Source: Anthostomella pinea (taxonomy: Eukaryota; Ascomycota; Sordariomycetes; Xylariales; Xylariaceae). From it: a DNA stretch of 64,000 nt. Where the stretch lies: NCBI GenBank assembly GCA_963556695.1, contig CAUWAG010000018.1, positions 2,356,001-2,420,000 of the forward strand. Direction: 5' to 3'. Position numbers and translations under genes: made by a program. Positions 35,849-47,655 of the stretch are shown here, piece after piece. Each line of letters starts with the position of its first letter. Within the stretch, counting starts at the first letter, position 1. The notes under the pieces were generated by a model, which saw only the letters and a list, made by a program, of their open reading frames with translations, made no database searches and had not been told where the DNA came from.

Positions 35849-36594
35849 CCTCCCAGACCAATTGAGGGCGGTTCACATTCTGGTTAAGAATGCGACTGTG
35901 TGAAGCTGAGCGAGCGAGCTTTTTGGATCGTGACGTCGAGGAGACCCAGGTAGAGAGAGATATGCACAGTTGTGCATTGCATAAGCAGCCCGACAACACA
36001 TGCACTAAATTTCAGTTAGGAGTTAGGCGTTAGGTGAGTACTTCCACTGCAGGACGGCAGGTCGAAGTCGGGGCCCGGGGCTAATGGCGGATTAGACGAT
36101 TAGACGATTAGACTCCTGAATCAAGATCCCTCCACCTTCGCCGCTCGGCTTTGAGAGAGTGAGGGCTGCCAATTCGCTTCCGCTACTACCTACAGGCTAC
36201 TCCTGCATTTCACCCTGCACTCCGTTGATGCTGTGCCACGACCCTACAAAAGCCACTCTGACCCGACAGCCTCCAGCCTCTCCGACACCCAATTGCTGCC
36301 CGCCTGCTGAACGACCGATCCCTTGTCCCTTGCCGGCCGCGGTGCCAGTTTGCGAACCATCTGGCTGCCTTTGGTGGGACCATGTTGATGGATTAACCTG
36401 GCCTACCATGAGAGCCGCAATCTGACGCGCGCTTTCTGGATTCTTCGGTATCGAACGGAACACGCTCTGCAACCCTCTATACGAAACGTCTATATATCTC
36501 TCGGGGGTGGTGCTGCTGCTGCCAGTGGTTGCGAAGGAGAGTCAGGGCGTCGCGTTAAGTGTAGGAATAGGGGGCCATCGTCCACGTCGACAGA
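35849..36594. promoter_or_regulatory. shared divergent promoter region
   Basis: Region between NDUFAF5 (-) and AP-2 alpha (+). It contains a triple GATTAGAC direct repeat at about 36090-36113 and pyrimidine-rich stretches. No ORF of interest. Confidence 0.45.
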
Positions 36595-39500
36595 ATGGCT
36601 TCGTCTGCCGCTGCCGGCTTCCTTGGCCGGTCGACGAGCGGTAACTCGAACATGCGCGGTCTTGTTCAGTTCATCGCCGACTTGAGAAATGCGCGGGCTA
36701 GGGATCTGGAGGAAAAGAGAATCAACAAGGAGCTGGCAAACATTCGGTTAGTAGTGCCGGCCTCTTCGGCTTCTTGAGCAAGTGAGGATAATGTCGCTAA
36801 CTTGTGGCATTTGTACAATAGGCAAAAGTTCAAAGGTGTGTCATGGTCCGACAAGACGGCAAACCCAGCACTCCAACGCCTGTCCGCGCACGAATACTGA
36901 CGACGAAACATAGATGGTAATCTGAATGGCTACCACAAGAAGAAATATGTTTGCAAGGTATGGCGAGCGAAGTACTTGTATGAGTATGGCGAGCAGTTCT
37001 GACCCCTGAGAAGCTACTGTATATCTACATCCTCGGCTGGAACGTCGATTTCGGACACCTCGAGGCCGTCAACCTGATCTCTGCGAACAAGTACTCTGAG
37101 AAGCAGATTGGATACCTGGCTATGACGCTTTTCCTACACGAGAAACACGAACTTCTGCATCTGGTCGTCAACAGTATCCGAAAAGATCTTTTGGACCATA
37201 ATGAGCTTTTCAACTGCTTGGCTTTACACGCCATTGCAAATGTGGGAGGTCGGGAGATGGGGGAGTCTTTGAGTGGAGAGGTTCATAGGCTCCTAATCTC
37301 ACCGTATGTCACGAACGCCCTGACATTCAAACAACGACGTATCTAACCGCAAGTGTAGGACTTCGAAAGCATTCGTGAAGAAGAAGGCCGCGCTCACCCT
37401 TCTCCGTCTCTACCGCAAACACCCCGACATTATTCAGCCGCAATGGGCAGAGCGAATAATATCTCTCATGGACGATGTTGACCTTGGAGTATCCTTGTCG
37501 GTCACGTCTCTGGTCATGACCGTTGCGCAAGACAACACCGACCAGTACAAGGGCGCCTATGTCAAGGCCGCATCACGGCTAAAGCGGCTACTGGTTGACG
37601 GCGACTATTCAGCGGACTACTTGTACTACAAGGTGCCCTGCCCTTGGCTACAGGTCAAGTTGTTACGCATGCTTCAATATTTCCCACCTGCCGGTATGTC
37701 CACTCACGAACCTTCAGCACGTCCGAGCTAACACAAGGCCCAGAGGATAGTCATGTTCGTGACATGATCCGAGAGTCGTTGCAGAAGATCCTGAATCTGG
37801 CGATGGAAACGAACAAGAACGTGCAACAAAATAATGCCCAGAACGCTGTGTTGTTCGAAGCTATCAACCTGATTATCCATCTCGACACGGAACATGCACT
37901 GATGAAGCAGATCTCAACACGCCTGGGCCGATTCATAACATCTAGGGAAACGAATGTCCGGTACTTGGGCTTGGAGGCCATGACGCATCTCGCCGCTCGA
38001 GCCGAAAACTTGGATCCTATCAAGCAACACCAAGACGTTATCCTTGGATCTCTCAAAGACCGCGACATCAGTGTGCGTAGGAAGGGTCTCGACTTGTTAT
38101 ATAGTATGTGTGATTCGACCAATTCCGGACCGATCGTGTCAGAACTACTGCAGTATCTGCAAAACGCCGATTTCGCTATCCGAGAAGAGATGGCCTTGAA
38201 GATTGCAATCTTGACGGAGAAATACGCTACTGATATTCAGTGGTACATCAACGTGTCACTGCGTCTAGTGGCTATTGCTGGAGATCATCTCAGCGACGAG
38301 GTATGGCAGCGGGTCATCCAGATCGTCACCAATAATGAGGAGTTGCAAGTCTATGCCGCTCAGAACACCTTACAGCACATCAAACAGGATCACTGCCACG
38401 AGACATTGGTCAAGATCGGAGCCTACGTCCTCGGTGAATTCGGCCATCTGATTGCCGAAGAGCCCGGTGGCAGTCCGATCGAGCAGTTCATGGCGTTGTC
38501 AGGAAAGCTAGCAGGCTGTTCCGCTAGCACACGGGCCATGATCCTGTCCTCGTTCGTCAAATTTGTCAATTTGTTTCCAGAGATCAAACCTCAGCTTCTT
38601 CACGTCTTTGAGATCTATAGCCACACATTAGACTCCGAGCTACAGCAACGCGCATGTGAGTACCTGACACTTGCGAGTCTACCGACGGACGACCTACTTC
38701 GGACTGTTTGTGATGAGATGCCGCCCTTTCCAGAGCGGCAATCAGCACTCTTGTCGCGTCTCCACTCCAGGCATGCTGGTACGAGTGATAAGAGAACGTG
38801 GGTTGTTGGTGGGAAGGATGCCAACGTTGACGCTTCCGAGCTAAACATGGCCAAGCAGCCAGGCCTCAGGAGGGGCTTTAGTTTCAACGGACCTATGAAC
38901 GGCAACGGCGCTGCTAACGGCAATGCCAACGGTACCAATGGCTCCTCGAACGACCTTGCTGGTCTCGACATGAGCGCAGGACCGATGCCAGAAAAGCTGC
39001 TGAAGGCACCAAATTTGGCCAGTGCTGCCCACCTGTCCCCTGGATGGGAGCCAGGATATAACAAACTGCTCCTCAAGGGGGATGGTGTTCTATTCGAAGA
39101 CGGACAACTCCAAGTCGGCATCCGTTCCGAGTACAGGGGGCAGATGGCATGTCTTATCCTGTACTTCTCCAACAAAACGCCAGCCACGATAAGCTCTTTC
39201 ACGACGACACTAGACCTTGACGAGAGCGAGAAGGCGAATCTCACCTGGGATACCAAAGCTATGCCAGACAGCAGTATCACGCAGGGGGGACAATCACGAC
39301 AGATCATCATGTTTGAGTCGAAGAAGGTCTTCAGAAAAAGCCCGACCATCAGGATAAGCTACCTCGCCGGAGCTCTGCAGGCGCTCACACTGAAACTACC
39401 TCTAACGGCACACAAGTTTATGGACCCGGCAGACCTCACATCGGAAGATTTCTTCAAGAGGTGGAAGCAGATTGGTGGTGCTCCACGCGAGGCGCAACAA

Positions 39501-39919
39501 ATCATCAGACTGGCTATTGGGAAGGAGGGTAATCGGGAACTCAATGGAAGCTTCGTTCGCAAGACGATCCAGGGGTTTCGGTGGGGAGTGCTGGATGGGG
39601 TCGATCCCAACAGCAAAAACTTTGTCGGCGCCAGCGTCCTTCATACTGCTGAGGGAGGCAAGTTTGGCTGCTTGATGAGGTTGGAGCCGAACTATCCTTC
39701 ACAGGTAAGATCCATTGTGACCTATCACTGCAGTACCTGAACTAACTGATTTAGATGGTCCGGCTCACTATTCGCGCTACCGATGAGAGCGTGCCTCCAG
39801 TGCTTTTAAAGCTGATGGAGGAGAGGCTTTCTGTAGGGGTCTCGACGGGACCAGAAGTCAACGAGGGACCAACACAGAGGGAGATATCAGACAGCTTTAG
39901 TAGCATCATGGTGACCTGA
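36595..39919 (+). CDS. AP-2 adaptor complex subunit alpha
   Basis: Seven exons: 36595-36746, 36822-36835, 36914-36957, 37014-37303, 37359-37693, 37744-39704 and 39755-39919. All join in frame to 986 residues; exon 2 is a 14-nt micro-exon. The product is the large alpha subunit of the clathrin adaptor AP-2, which links PIP2 membranes and cargo to the endocytic coat. Visible parts are the N-terminal adaptin trunk (from MRGLVQFIADLRNARARD and GYHKKKYVCKLLYIYILGW to about residue 630), an Asn/Gly-rich hinge (NGNGAANGNANGTNGSSND, about 656-680), and the alpha-type appendage (from YNKLLLKGDGVLFEDGQLQV, about 717) to the C-terminus. The length matches fungal orthologues. The basic patch KKK near the N-terminus fits the PIP2 site of the family. 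Confidence 0.95.
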
Positions 39920-40661
39920 GATACCTGACTGAAAGAATAAAGGACAACGTACACATGGCTCGTCGGACTACTATACATATACATACTGTCGAAGATAAGT
40001 CAAGCGAATCATGTCGAAATAACCAGCTCGGCGAGTGGCATTCGTGAGTAACAGCACATATGACGAATACCTCGGTACATACTTGAACATCAAACATAAA
40101 AAACTACATGCAGGGTGCCGAAGGCATATTCAGTTCCCTGTCCACAGTCTTCATCAACTAATGGAAGAAGGCAGATGCATGTGTGAGTGGTTGGTGTTGC
40201 TTGTATGGCCATAGCAATACAAGTACTAACCTACCCCAAATCACCAACTCATGTTCGCGGTCCCTTCATGGGCCAACTATTCAAGTTGCCAAGGTACTAC
40301 GCAAGTCGATGTTGGGCCTGGCTGGATCAACTGCCATCAGCGAGCGGCTGGTGATTGGCACGTACCATTGCAGACATGATGGTCAATTCTGAACCTGTCC
40401 TCGTCACTCGCCCCTCAAGCGACCGAATCTTTTTCTTGCATAATCACCTGCAATAATTAATTATTACAGGTGAACTCGAGTGGAATAAGGCTCTGACGAC
40501 TGTTCATACCACCGCGAGGTTTTTGACCACCTGCCAGTCTCCAGCTGTCGACTTTGCCACCTAGGTACCTACCTCTACCATCTACCATCCCCTCTACCAT
40601 CCCCTCTACCACCGAATATGTTTTTCTACCTACCAACCTACTCACCTAAAAGTACGCATGA
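39920..40661. other. intergenic
   Basis: Holds the 3' end of AP-2 alpha, a 28-bp palindrome (listed separately) and a CTACCATCCC direct-repeat promoter tract at 40570-40615 before the next gene. Confidence 0.45.
40445..40472. repeat. 28-bp near-perfect palindrome
   Basis: CACCTG and CAGGTG arms enclose the perfect 14-bp palindrome AATAATTAATTATT, with one mismatched pair between. It could be a dimeric E-box-like binding site or a transcription-end hairpin between two same-strand genes. Confidence 0.6.
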
Positions 40662-40669
40662 ATGCCTGA
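40658..40669 (+). promoter_or_regulatory. minimal upstream ORF overlapping the main start
   Basis: ATG AAT GCC TGA (M-N-A-stop) begins four bases before the main ATG at 40662 and overlaps it in another frame. A scanning ribosome meets it first, so it may dampen translation or favour a downstream start. Confidence 0.5.
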
Positions 40670-41937
40670 GCGCATCGCAGCAACGACGTTGCCCCACCCG
40701 CCAAAGCGCTGCTACGAATACCACGACCTAGAAGACGCCAAACGAGACCTGCCGCAGTCGCTCCTGTTACCGCACTCCCTCTCCACCACAACAACAGGCC
40801 GCCGGGTCCTCTTCCACCACCACCAAGTCCTCCACGCGCCGAGGGAGACCTGCGTTCATCACGATTCGAGCAACAGCTGCACTTCCAACAGCATGTCGCT
40901 GAAGGCTAAGCGCTGGAAGGATCGATGGCACGATATCAAGCGCAGGAGCTCGCCCGTCTATTTTCCGTATGCCGGGCTTATCTTTCTGGTCATTATACTG
41001 GTTGCCGTCGTTACGGTGATAGGTGGGTATTTGGCGACGCATTTCATACCTACGCAGGAACTGGGCTAATGGCGATACAGTTGGCTGGTTTGGCCTTACG
41101 GTTGCCACTATCGCAATGAAGCACCCGATGAATTCCTCTGCCGGCGCGGTCTCTTCCGCAACGACGACGGAGTGGCCAGCGCCCCCGGATATTGCGGCTG
41201 GAGGGTTTAAGAAGAAAGAGCTCGAAGTAGCGAGGACCGCACCACCACCACCACCGCCCGCCACCGAGATAACTGTCTTGCACACGACCGTCGTCACGGA
41301 TACCATCACGGAACTCGTCACCGAGACCTACACCACGATTCTACATACTCCCATGAGCGCTACAATGGCACCTACACGCACACCTGTACCGACGACGACG
41401 ACCACCGCACGTGCTACCAGCACGCCTACCACGACCGGTGACGCCTCTACTTCGTCCATGGCCGGCGATACGATGACGGGCCGCATGTACTGCACCTTCG
41501 CGGACCGCCCGAACATCTACACGCTCTGCCCATGGGTGCACACGAGCCAGCCAGGCATGCTGGACGCGACCGCCGTGCCTGCCGTGGCCTTTGCGAGCGG
41601 CAGCACGTCGCGTATGAGGAATCCCTTCTCCGGTCTGCGTCTCGCTGTAATGTCTTTGTGGAACTCGGTACCGGCTTTGGGGAGGAATGTACATGGAAAG
41701 GAGAGGATGGATGAAGGGGATGGTGGTTGTGTGTGTGACTACGACTGCGACTGCGCCGATCTGAGGAGAAGACTGCATCATGCGCTGGACCTCGTGCGCG
41801 TGCAGCAGCAGCTCTTGGACAGCCAGGCTGTCATGATGAAGGAGCACCGCCGGAGCTTCGCGGCGGCTGTCGAGGTTATTGAGGCTATGAAGGGCTCATC
41901 GTCATCATCATCGGAGGACGACGACGAGGTGGTCTGA
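40662..41937 (+). CDS. single-pass membrane protein with Ser/Thr-rich domain
   Basis: Exons 40662-41022 and 41081-41937 with a 58-nt intron (GTGGGT donor, GGGCTAAT branch, ATACAG acceptor) give 405 residues. One transmembrane segment straddles the splice junction (about residues 102-130, YAGLIFLVIILVAVVTVI continuing VGWFGLTVATIAM), preceded by basic residues (KAKRWKDRWHDIKRR), so the N-terminus is probably cytosolic. The following part is Pro/Thr-rich (EITVLHTTVVTDTITELVTE and Thr runs), as in cell-wall-exposed or mucin-like fungal surface proteins. Near the end are a Cys/Asp cluster (CVCDYDCDCADL), an amphipathic helix and an acidic Ser/Asp tail. No catalytic domain or named family is recognised. 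A later in-frame Met at the start of MSLKAKRW could be the used start given the uORF. Confidence 0.75.
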
Positions 41938-42907
41938 TTTGAGTACCGCGACTGGATACCTACCCAAGTACGGCTGGATGCTTTGTTTGTATGGTTCCTG
42001 GACACTGTTTTTGTCACAATAAGTTGCATAAGAACCTGGCGTAGTCAGTTATTTTAGGAGTTATTGACTGGTTTGTATACGCATGGGGTCGCTGCTTATA
42101 CGACTGGAAATAATAGGTACTGTCACCAACCAGCCCCCTTTTCGGGGTTTCTGATATTTGCTGTCTCCAGTGCTGTTGGTGATGGTACACTGGGATATGT
42201 CGTCCCTGAGTCATGTATGTTCGCTGTTTCAAATTGTTGGTTCCACCACTCTTGTATTCAACGATATTTTCGACTTTCTTCAGCTAATGGGCCTCGAAGT
42301 TGAGGGAAGTCTCTTTATGATATAGTTGGCGGCGGGCTGTTGTAGTAATGCTTCTGTCACCAGCCTCCTATTCCACGCGCCTAGTACTGCCCTCACTATC
42401 AAATAGTCCTATGCGAGTCATACTGATTATCGCTCGAATTGGATATCGCCTAAAAATCAAGCAGAATAGGGGTCATCAGGGGTTAGTCGCCTGCCCGCGT
42501 CGCCTAATGAGGTAGTGCCGCCCGACACATGCCGGCCGATATCGCGCGGCGCTTTCTTTTTCTCAAGGTAACGTTATGGTACCTGTCACTGGGCATCAGT
42601 CCCACGTGGACGCCGGCTGAGGTGCCAGTGGATCGATGGTTCCAACGCCAATCGTGCAGGGCTCGATTATCGATGGCGTCAGTAGATCTGATGCTACTGT
42701 GAAACTAGGGTCCAGGGCTATGGAGTTTTGTGGTGATCGTGGCATGTCCTGCTTCTTCTGCGCTGTCGCATTCTTCCTCTCCCTTGGTTTGTTAGAGTTG
42801 GACCCTGCATCTTTGCTTATGATATAAATATCTATATTTTATATTTTGTATTCCTCTCTGCCCCTTGAGAGTCTTGACAGCCTGCCTTTTCCCTGCCCAC
42901 CAACAAG
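41938..42907. other. intergenic
   Basis: No gene seen. An AT-rich stretch at about 42822-42850 precedes the glycosyltransferase start by some 60 bp and may be its core promoter. Confidence 0.45.
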
Positions 42908-44125
42908 ATGCCGGCCGCCACCACCACCACAGTTTCGTCGGAGGGGTACGACCCCACCAAGATCTGGACGACGCTGCTGACGAACCGCGGCTACTTCGGC
43001 GGGCTGCTGGTGCTGCACCACTCGCTGCGCAAGACGGGCAGCCGGTACCAGCTCAAGGTCATGGTGACGCGCGACGTCGAGGCCGACGACGAGTACATGC
43101 GCGCCTTCGCCGCCGCCGGCATCGCCACCATCGTCGTCGACAAGATCGAGCCCGCGCCCCGCGACGGCAAGGTCAACAAGGGCACCTGGGAGAAGCTGGC
43201 GCCGTGGGGGTTCACCGAGTACGAGGTATGATGACTGTGACTATGACTACCTAGTATGCCTTGGGTCTTGAATGCGACATGTCAGAGGGGGTTTGGGTTG
43301 CATAAGTTACTACGTCCGTCGGATGGGAACTTGGGAAGGGTAGAGTCGCTGATCTGTGTCCTGCGGGGTGCGACATTCTTGTAGCGCGTCGTCCTCCTCG
43401 ATAGCGACCAGGTCATCCTGCACAAGATCGACGACATGATGGACGTCGAGATCCCGAACGGCTGGATCGCGAGCACGCACGCCTGTACGTGCAACCCGCG
43501 GAAGCTGCCGCACTACAGCAAGGACTGGTAAGTCAAGTCAAACTTCCGATCGCAGACGACACGACACGACACCAAGAGAAAAGAGAGAGGACACGAAGGC
43601 TGACACGCGAAATCGTCGAACAGGGTCCCCGCCAACTGCGCCTTCACGGCCGCGAACCAGGAGACGGGCGAGCCGGCGCCCATCACGGCCTCGAGCCCCA
43701 ACAACCACCACCTGCTGAACAGCGGCACGGTGATCGTGCAGCCGTCGCGTGCGCAGTGGGACGCCGTCATCGACGCCATGAACACGCACCCGGACGTGCC
43801 CAAGATGCTCTTCTTCGACCAGGACCTGCTGGCCATCGTGTACCGGGGGCGCTGGAAGCCGCTGCCCTACACGTACAACGCGCTCAAGCCGATGCGCGCC
43901 TGCCATTCGGGCTTGTGGAAGGACGGCGACGTCAAGATCTTGCATTATATCCTGAACAAGCCGTGGAAGAGCCGCCAGTATGACGCTGATGATACTATCG
44001 AGAGCACGCACAAGATCTGGTGGGATCACTGGGCTGAGGTCGAGAGGGAGTGGGCGGAGGGTGCGGATGAGGAGAAGATGACGCTGTGGAGGAATGTGGC
44101 CGTGCCGGTTGTTGCGCAGGAGTAG
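42908..44125 (+). CDS. glycosyltransferase family 8 (glycogenin-like)
   Basis: Exons 42908-43225, 43385-43527 and 43624-44125 (introns 159 and 96 nt) give 320 residues. The metal-binding DxD motif sits in VVLLDSDQV (D112-S-D114), encoded at the very start of exon 2. The C-terminal family signature (LHYILNKPWKSR) supplies the second metal-ligand histidine. The N-terminal fold YFGGLLVLHHSLRKTGSRY and the acceptor-loop NSGTVIVQPS are also typical of GT8. Relatives include glycogenin, galactinol synthase and many fungal proteins of unknown acceptor; glycogenin's tyrosine-bearing C-terminal tail is absent. There is no signal peptide, so a cytosolic enzyme is likely. GC-rich codon use is strong. 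It converges with the YggS gene (376 bp apart). Confidence 0.88.
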
Positions 44126-44500
44126 ATAGACTCGGGCGTTGGGGCCATGTTGCGGGTGACGGATTTGCTTGCTGGGCGTTGCTGGAGAGTATGGTTACCG
44201 AGTATTGCTATAGAGTATGGCGATGGGATAGGCGGCGAGCTTCACGTTCATGCCAGGGCGCATGGCTTTACTGCCTCCGCCTACTTCAAGAATAGGACGT
44301 ACGAGTTTAACTTGAATAGCCCAAGTCTGATACTAAGATTTGCCATGTTGAGTGTCTCTATTGATGAAGGTTTCTCTGCCATGTTGAGTGTAGACACGAT
44401 CTGCACTCCCTGCGCAGGCTTTTTTCCGCCGTTGGTGATATAAGCCCACACAAAGTACCTCGAGCCCATCAGCCAGTTCGCAAATGTTCACCACACATAA
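44126..44500. other. intergenic between convergent genes
   Basis: Short 3'-3' spacer with an imperfect repeat of CTCAACATGGC-type sequence near 44345-44395; nothing else seen. Confidence 0.4.
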
Positions 44501-45748
44501 TCACTCCTTAATCTTGGCCTCGCTCTTCGCGGGCCTAGACCCAAAGATCGTACTCCCAACCCGGACCTCATGGCTCCCCAGCGCGATCGCGCCCTCGAAA
44601 TCCTCGCTCATGCCCATACTCAACTCCAGCTCCCTGTCGAGCCCCAGCTCTTTGGTGACGAGGTCCTGCTGCTCGCGCAGACGCACAAAGTCCTCGTTGT
44701 CATTTTCGTTTGAGGGGGTGGTGGCCACGCTGCGCGCGATGGCGCCGATGGTCATCAGGCCCAGCAGGTGCAGGTGCGGCGCGTCCTGCTCGACGGCGCG
44801 GCAGAGCGCCACGGTCTCGGGGCCCGGCTCGCAGCCTGACTTGGAGGACTCGCCGGAGGTGTTGACTTGGATGTGGATGTTGAGCTTGGGGATGGGGTTG
44901 GGGTTGTCTGTGGAAGAGGTGGAGGATGAGGAGGCGATGAGTTCGCCCCGGTGCTTGTTTAGGAGTTGGGCCTTCTTGGCTGTGTCGACACTGGAGACGC
45001 ACCAGAGGTTTGGGATCTTGGCTAGGTTCTTGCAGTGGCCTGAGAATTTGTCAGTGTGTGAGCTCGTGTACTTTTAGTCGTGTATGTAGGAACAGAACAG
45101 GGGCGGAACGAAGGTGCAGCAGGGAGATATCAAGCTGAAGACACATCGCAGACCAACGTCTCATCTCGTGTACAAAAAGCATTGCCATCCCCTTTTCTCA
45201 TAGTCTGCATAGAGGCCAGCCCCTGGACAAGTACGTCCCAAAAGACACGGCACGCACCCATGCCAAGACGGATAGCAACAGCACCACTCCGGATCCCGAA
45301 AAGAGCCCGCATCTCAACCACTCACCAGACTGCAGGCCGCCGATAAAATGCCAGTGTATGCTGCGGGGCAGCAGCTCGGCCTTCTGGCTCAGCTCCTGCG
45401 CGTAATTCTCGCCGAAGTGCAGCTGTGGCGGCGACGCCTGCTGCTGCAGGGCCAGGATGTCGTTTGCCGGCTTCAGCTTGGACACGGCTATCAGACGGAC
45501 CTGTGGAGTGTCAGCTCGACGCCTCAGAAACAGGTCTTTGAAATGAGGAGTGCTATATTGATGGGTAGACTGGATCGTGTCTCATCGGTTGTTTGTTTGA
45601 TGCTGTATAAGCCAGGATATGTGCACGGGTGGTCACTTACGTTCCGTCCGTTCGCCACGGCGGCGATGCGCTCGCTCACGCCCTTGATCTGCGAGACCAG
45701 CGCCGCGGCTCTCGATGGGTCGATCTTCATCTCTTCTGCGTCTGTCAT
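44501..45748 (-). CDS. YggS/PROSC-type pyridoxal phosphate homeostasis protein
   Basis: Exons 45748-45641, 45500-45326 and 45039-44501 (introns 140 and 286 nt) give 273 residues. The single-domain TIM-barrel PLP-binding family is clear: the PLP lysine is K44 in VRLIAVSKLKP, with HFGENYAQEL, HWHFIGGLQS and the phosphate-binding C-terminal MGMSEDFEGAIALGSHEVRV. The protein buffers and delivers PLP rather than catalysing a reaction; loss disturbs vitamin B6 and amino-acid balance in other organisms. The insertion around SSSSTSSTDNPNP is a fungal-type loop. It is cytosolic or mitochondrial; no obvious presequence is visible. Confidence 0.92.
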
Positions 45749-47655
45749 CCTAAACCTCTCTTTGCCTTCTCAGTCAAGGCAGGGTGCAGTATGAATTTGG
45801 TGTGTTGTGTTGAAGACTTTATGGATTTCCAGTCGTGGTTGATGACGAACTTGGTCAAATACTCCGAACTCGACGCCTAGTGGAGTGAGTGCGAGACACT
45901 GTGTGTATACTGTACAACACTGTATTGGTGTAAGTCATCTCTGCACCACGAGTCCAGACGAACATCATCAGTTTCAAGGACACTGTTATTGTTATTATCA
46001 AAGAGTAGTCCGTGAGGCGCCGTGGAATCTACTGTCCGAATAACTCTAGGTGGAACTATACCACCAGCCCTCAGAACTCCTCCCGAGACTGGCACCCATC
46101 GTCAACCTTCGTCACGGCCTCCAATTCATGGAACCGATTGCTCCACCTGGATGATGCTCGTGAATGTGTCTGCCCCTATATTACCTCCAGATCATGTACG
46201 TCCTTCACCTTGCCGTATTCTGCCATGCAGCTCAATCGCACGTTGCCACCCACCTCGTGTTGGGCTTCATACGACAGGACCTGGTCCCTCCGGTTGACGG
46301 CTGCGTGCTATATGTAGCTGTATTACTCATTGGACGGCGTGGTCTCGTTTTGCAAGAGAATGGCCTGTAGATTTGAGAAGGATTCAATCCCCGAGGCAAT
46401 GGGTCTCATATCGACTCCTGTTCGTTGTCCTATCATTATGTGCTTCTCTGCGTCGATATGACGTCCTGATCTGTTAGTTGGACATCTCTTTCCGGGACTG
46501 GCCTTCTTACGTATTGTAACTACCATCATCTGCCCCCCTTCCATGGCTGCGGGTACACATGCAGAGCTACAGTCGTAACCGCCATGTAGCCAGTCTCGTT
46601 GTTATCTCCGTTGGTCAGCAGACGTTACAATGCGCGGTGATCAGATCTCTGACGCAGCGGCAACCAGTCGTCGTTGAAGAGACCTGCCTAGATCTGTAGG
46701 CTGGTAGGGTACTCTGGAGAAGAGGTTTTCTTGAATACCGGAGACGATCAGCCCATGCGTCATCGACCATCAGCCTACAGCGTACAGATATGAACCGTCC
46801 CAGCACACATTACTCTGAATGTGATGAGAAAAATACAGAGTACTTGACTTATAGTAGTAGCATACCTACCTACACGTCCTCTGCTCAGCTTCTGCAAACC
46901 ATTGCACCTGAGCTTAACAATGCTATATATGAGAAAGGCCCGGTGAAGGGCTGGGAGTTCTCGACTTGCTCGGCCAACCAAGATCTGGCCTGGTGTGCGA
47001 CGAAATCTGTTCGTAAAATCGGCCAATACTGCCACCTCATAGCGTCTCGGTCCCATCCTCAATATCGGGACTCCAATTCGCGACTCTACTGTTTCGGTGC
47101 CGAGCGAGCGCACTTTGCCGCTTAGCTCGCCAGACTTTGGTTGGTCTGCGATCTCATCGCGGGTTCGGTAACATTCACGTAGATAACCTGTCTATCCTTT
47201 CCGGAGGATACAACGCGTGAGTCTGTGGAATGATAATATCGCCAGGCCAATATCCATCACACTGAAATCAACACCTCGACGGCTGCACCAGAAGACTGAC
47301 GTGGCAGCGTGGCTGCGACTGGTGGTGAGCTGGACCAAGGGGAGGGTTCACTGGCTTGGACCGACATCTGACTAGGGCGGTTTTCAGCTGTGGTTCAGGT
47401 CTGAGGCGCATGGCAACGGTCAACCGCGGCTACTTATCGATAAGACAAAAGTGTAAAGTGCGTCTGCCGCAACATCGAGGACGCCAGCAACAACAATAAA
47501 GTTCGATCTATTGTCGTGGCTCCCTCAAGCTCGAGCATTTGTCCCGCGCGACCTCTCGCTTTGCAATAAAATTCGTGTTGCGACTGATCGACAAGTTACG
47601 GGTGCCGACAGAACAACCGCTGCTGATTCGACTGCAGGATATCAGCTGTTGCGCC
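45749..47655. other. intergenic, about 1.9 kb
   Basis: Frames of up to 112 codons on both strands (for example 47113-46775 minus) show no domain, no splice logic and no signal peptide. I see no supportable gene. Confidence 0.4.

Noticed and set aside
43489..43983. 164-codon ORF overlapping the glycosyltransferase
   Set aside because: Out-of-frame shadow of GT8 exon 3 and its intron.
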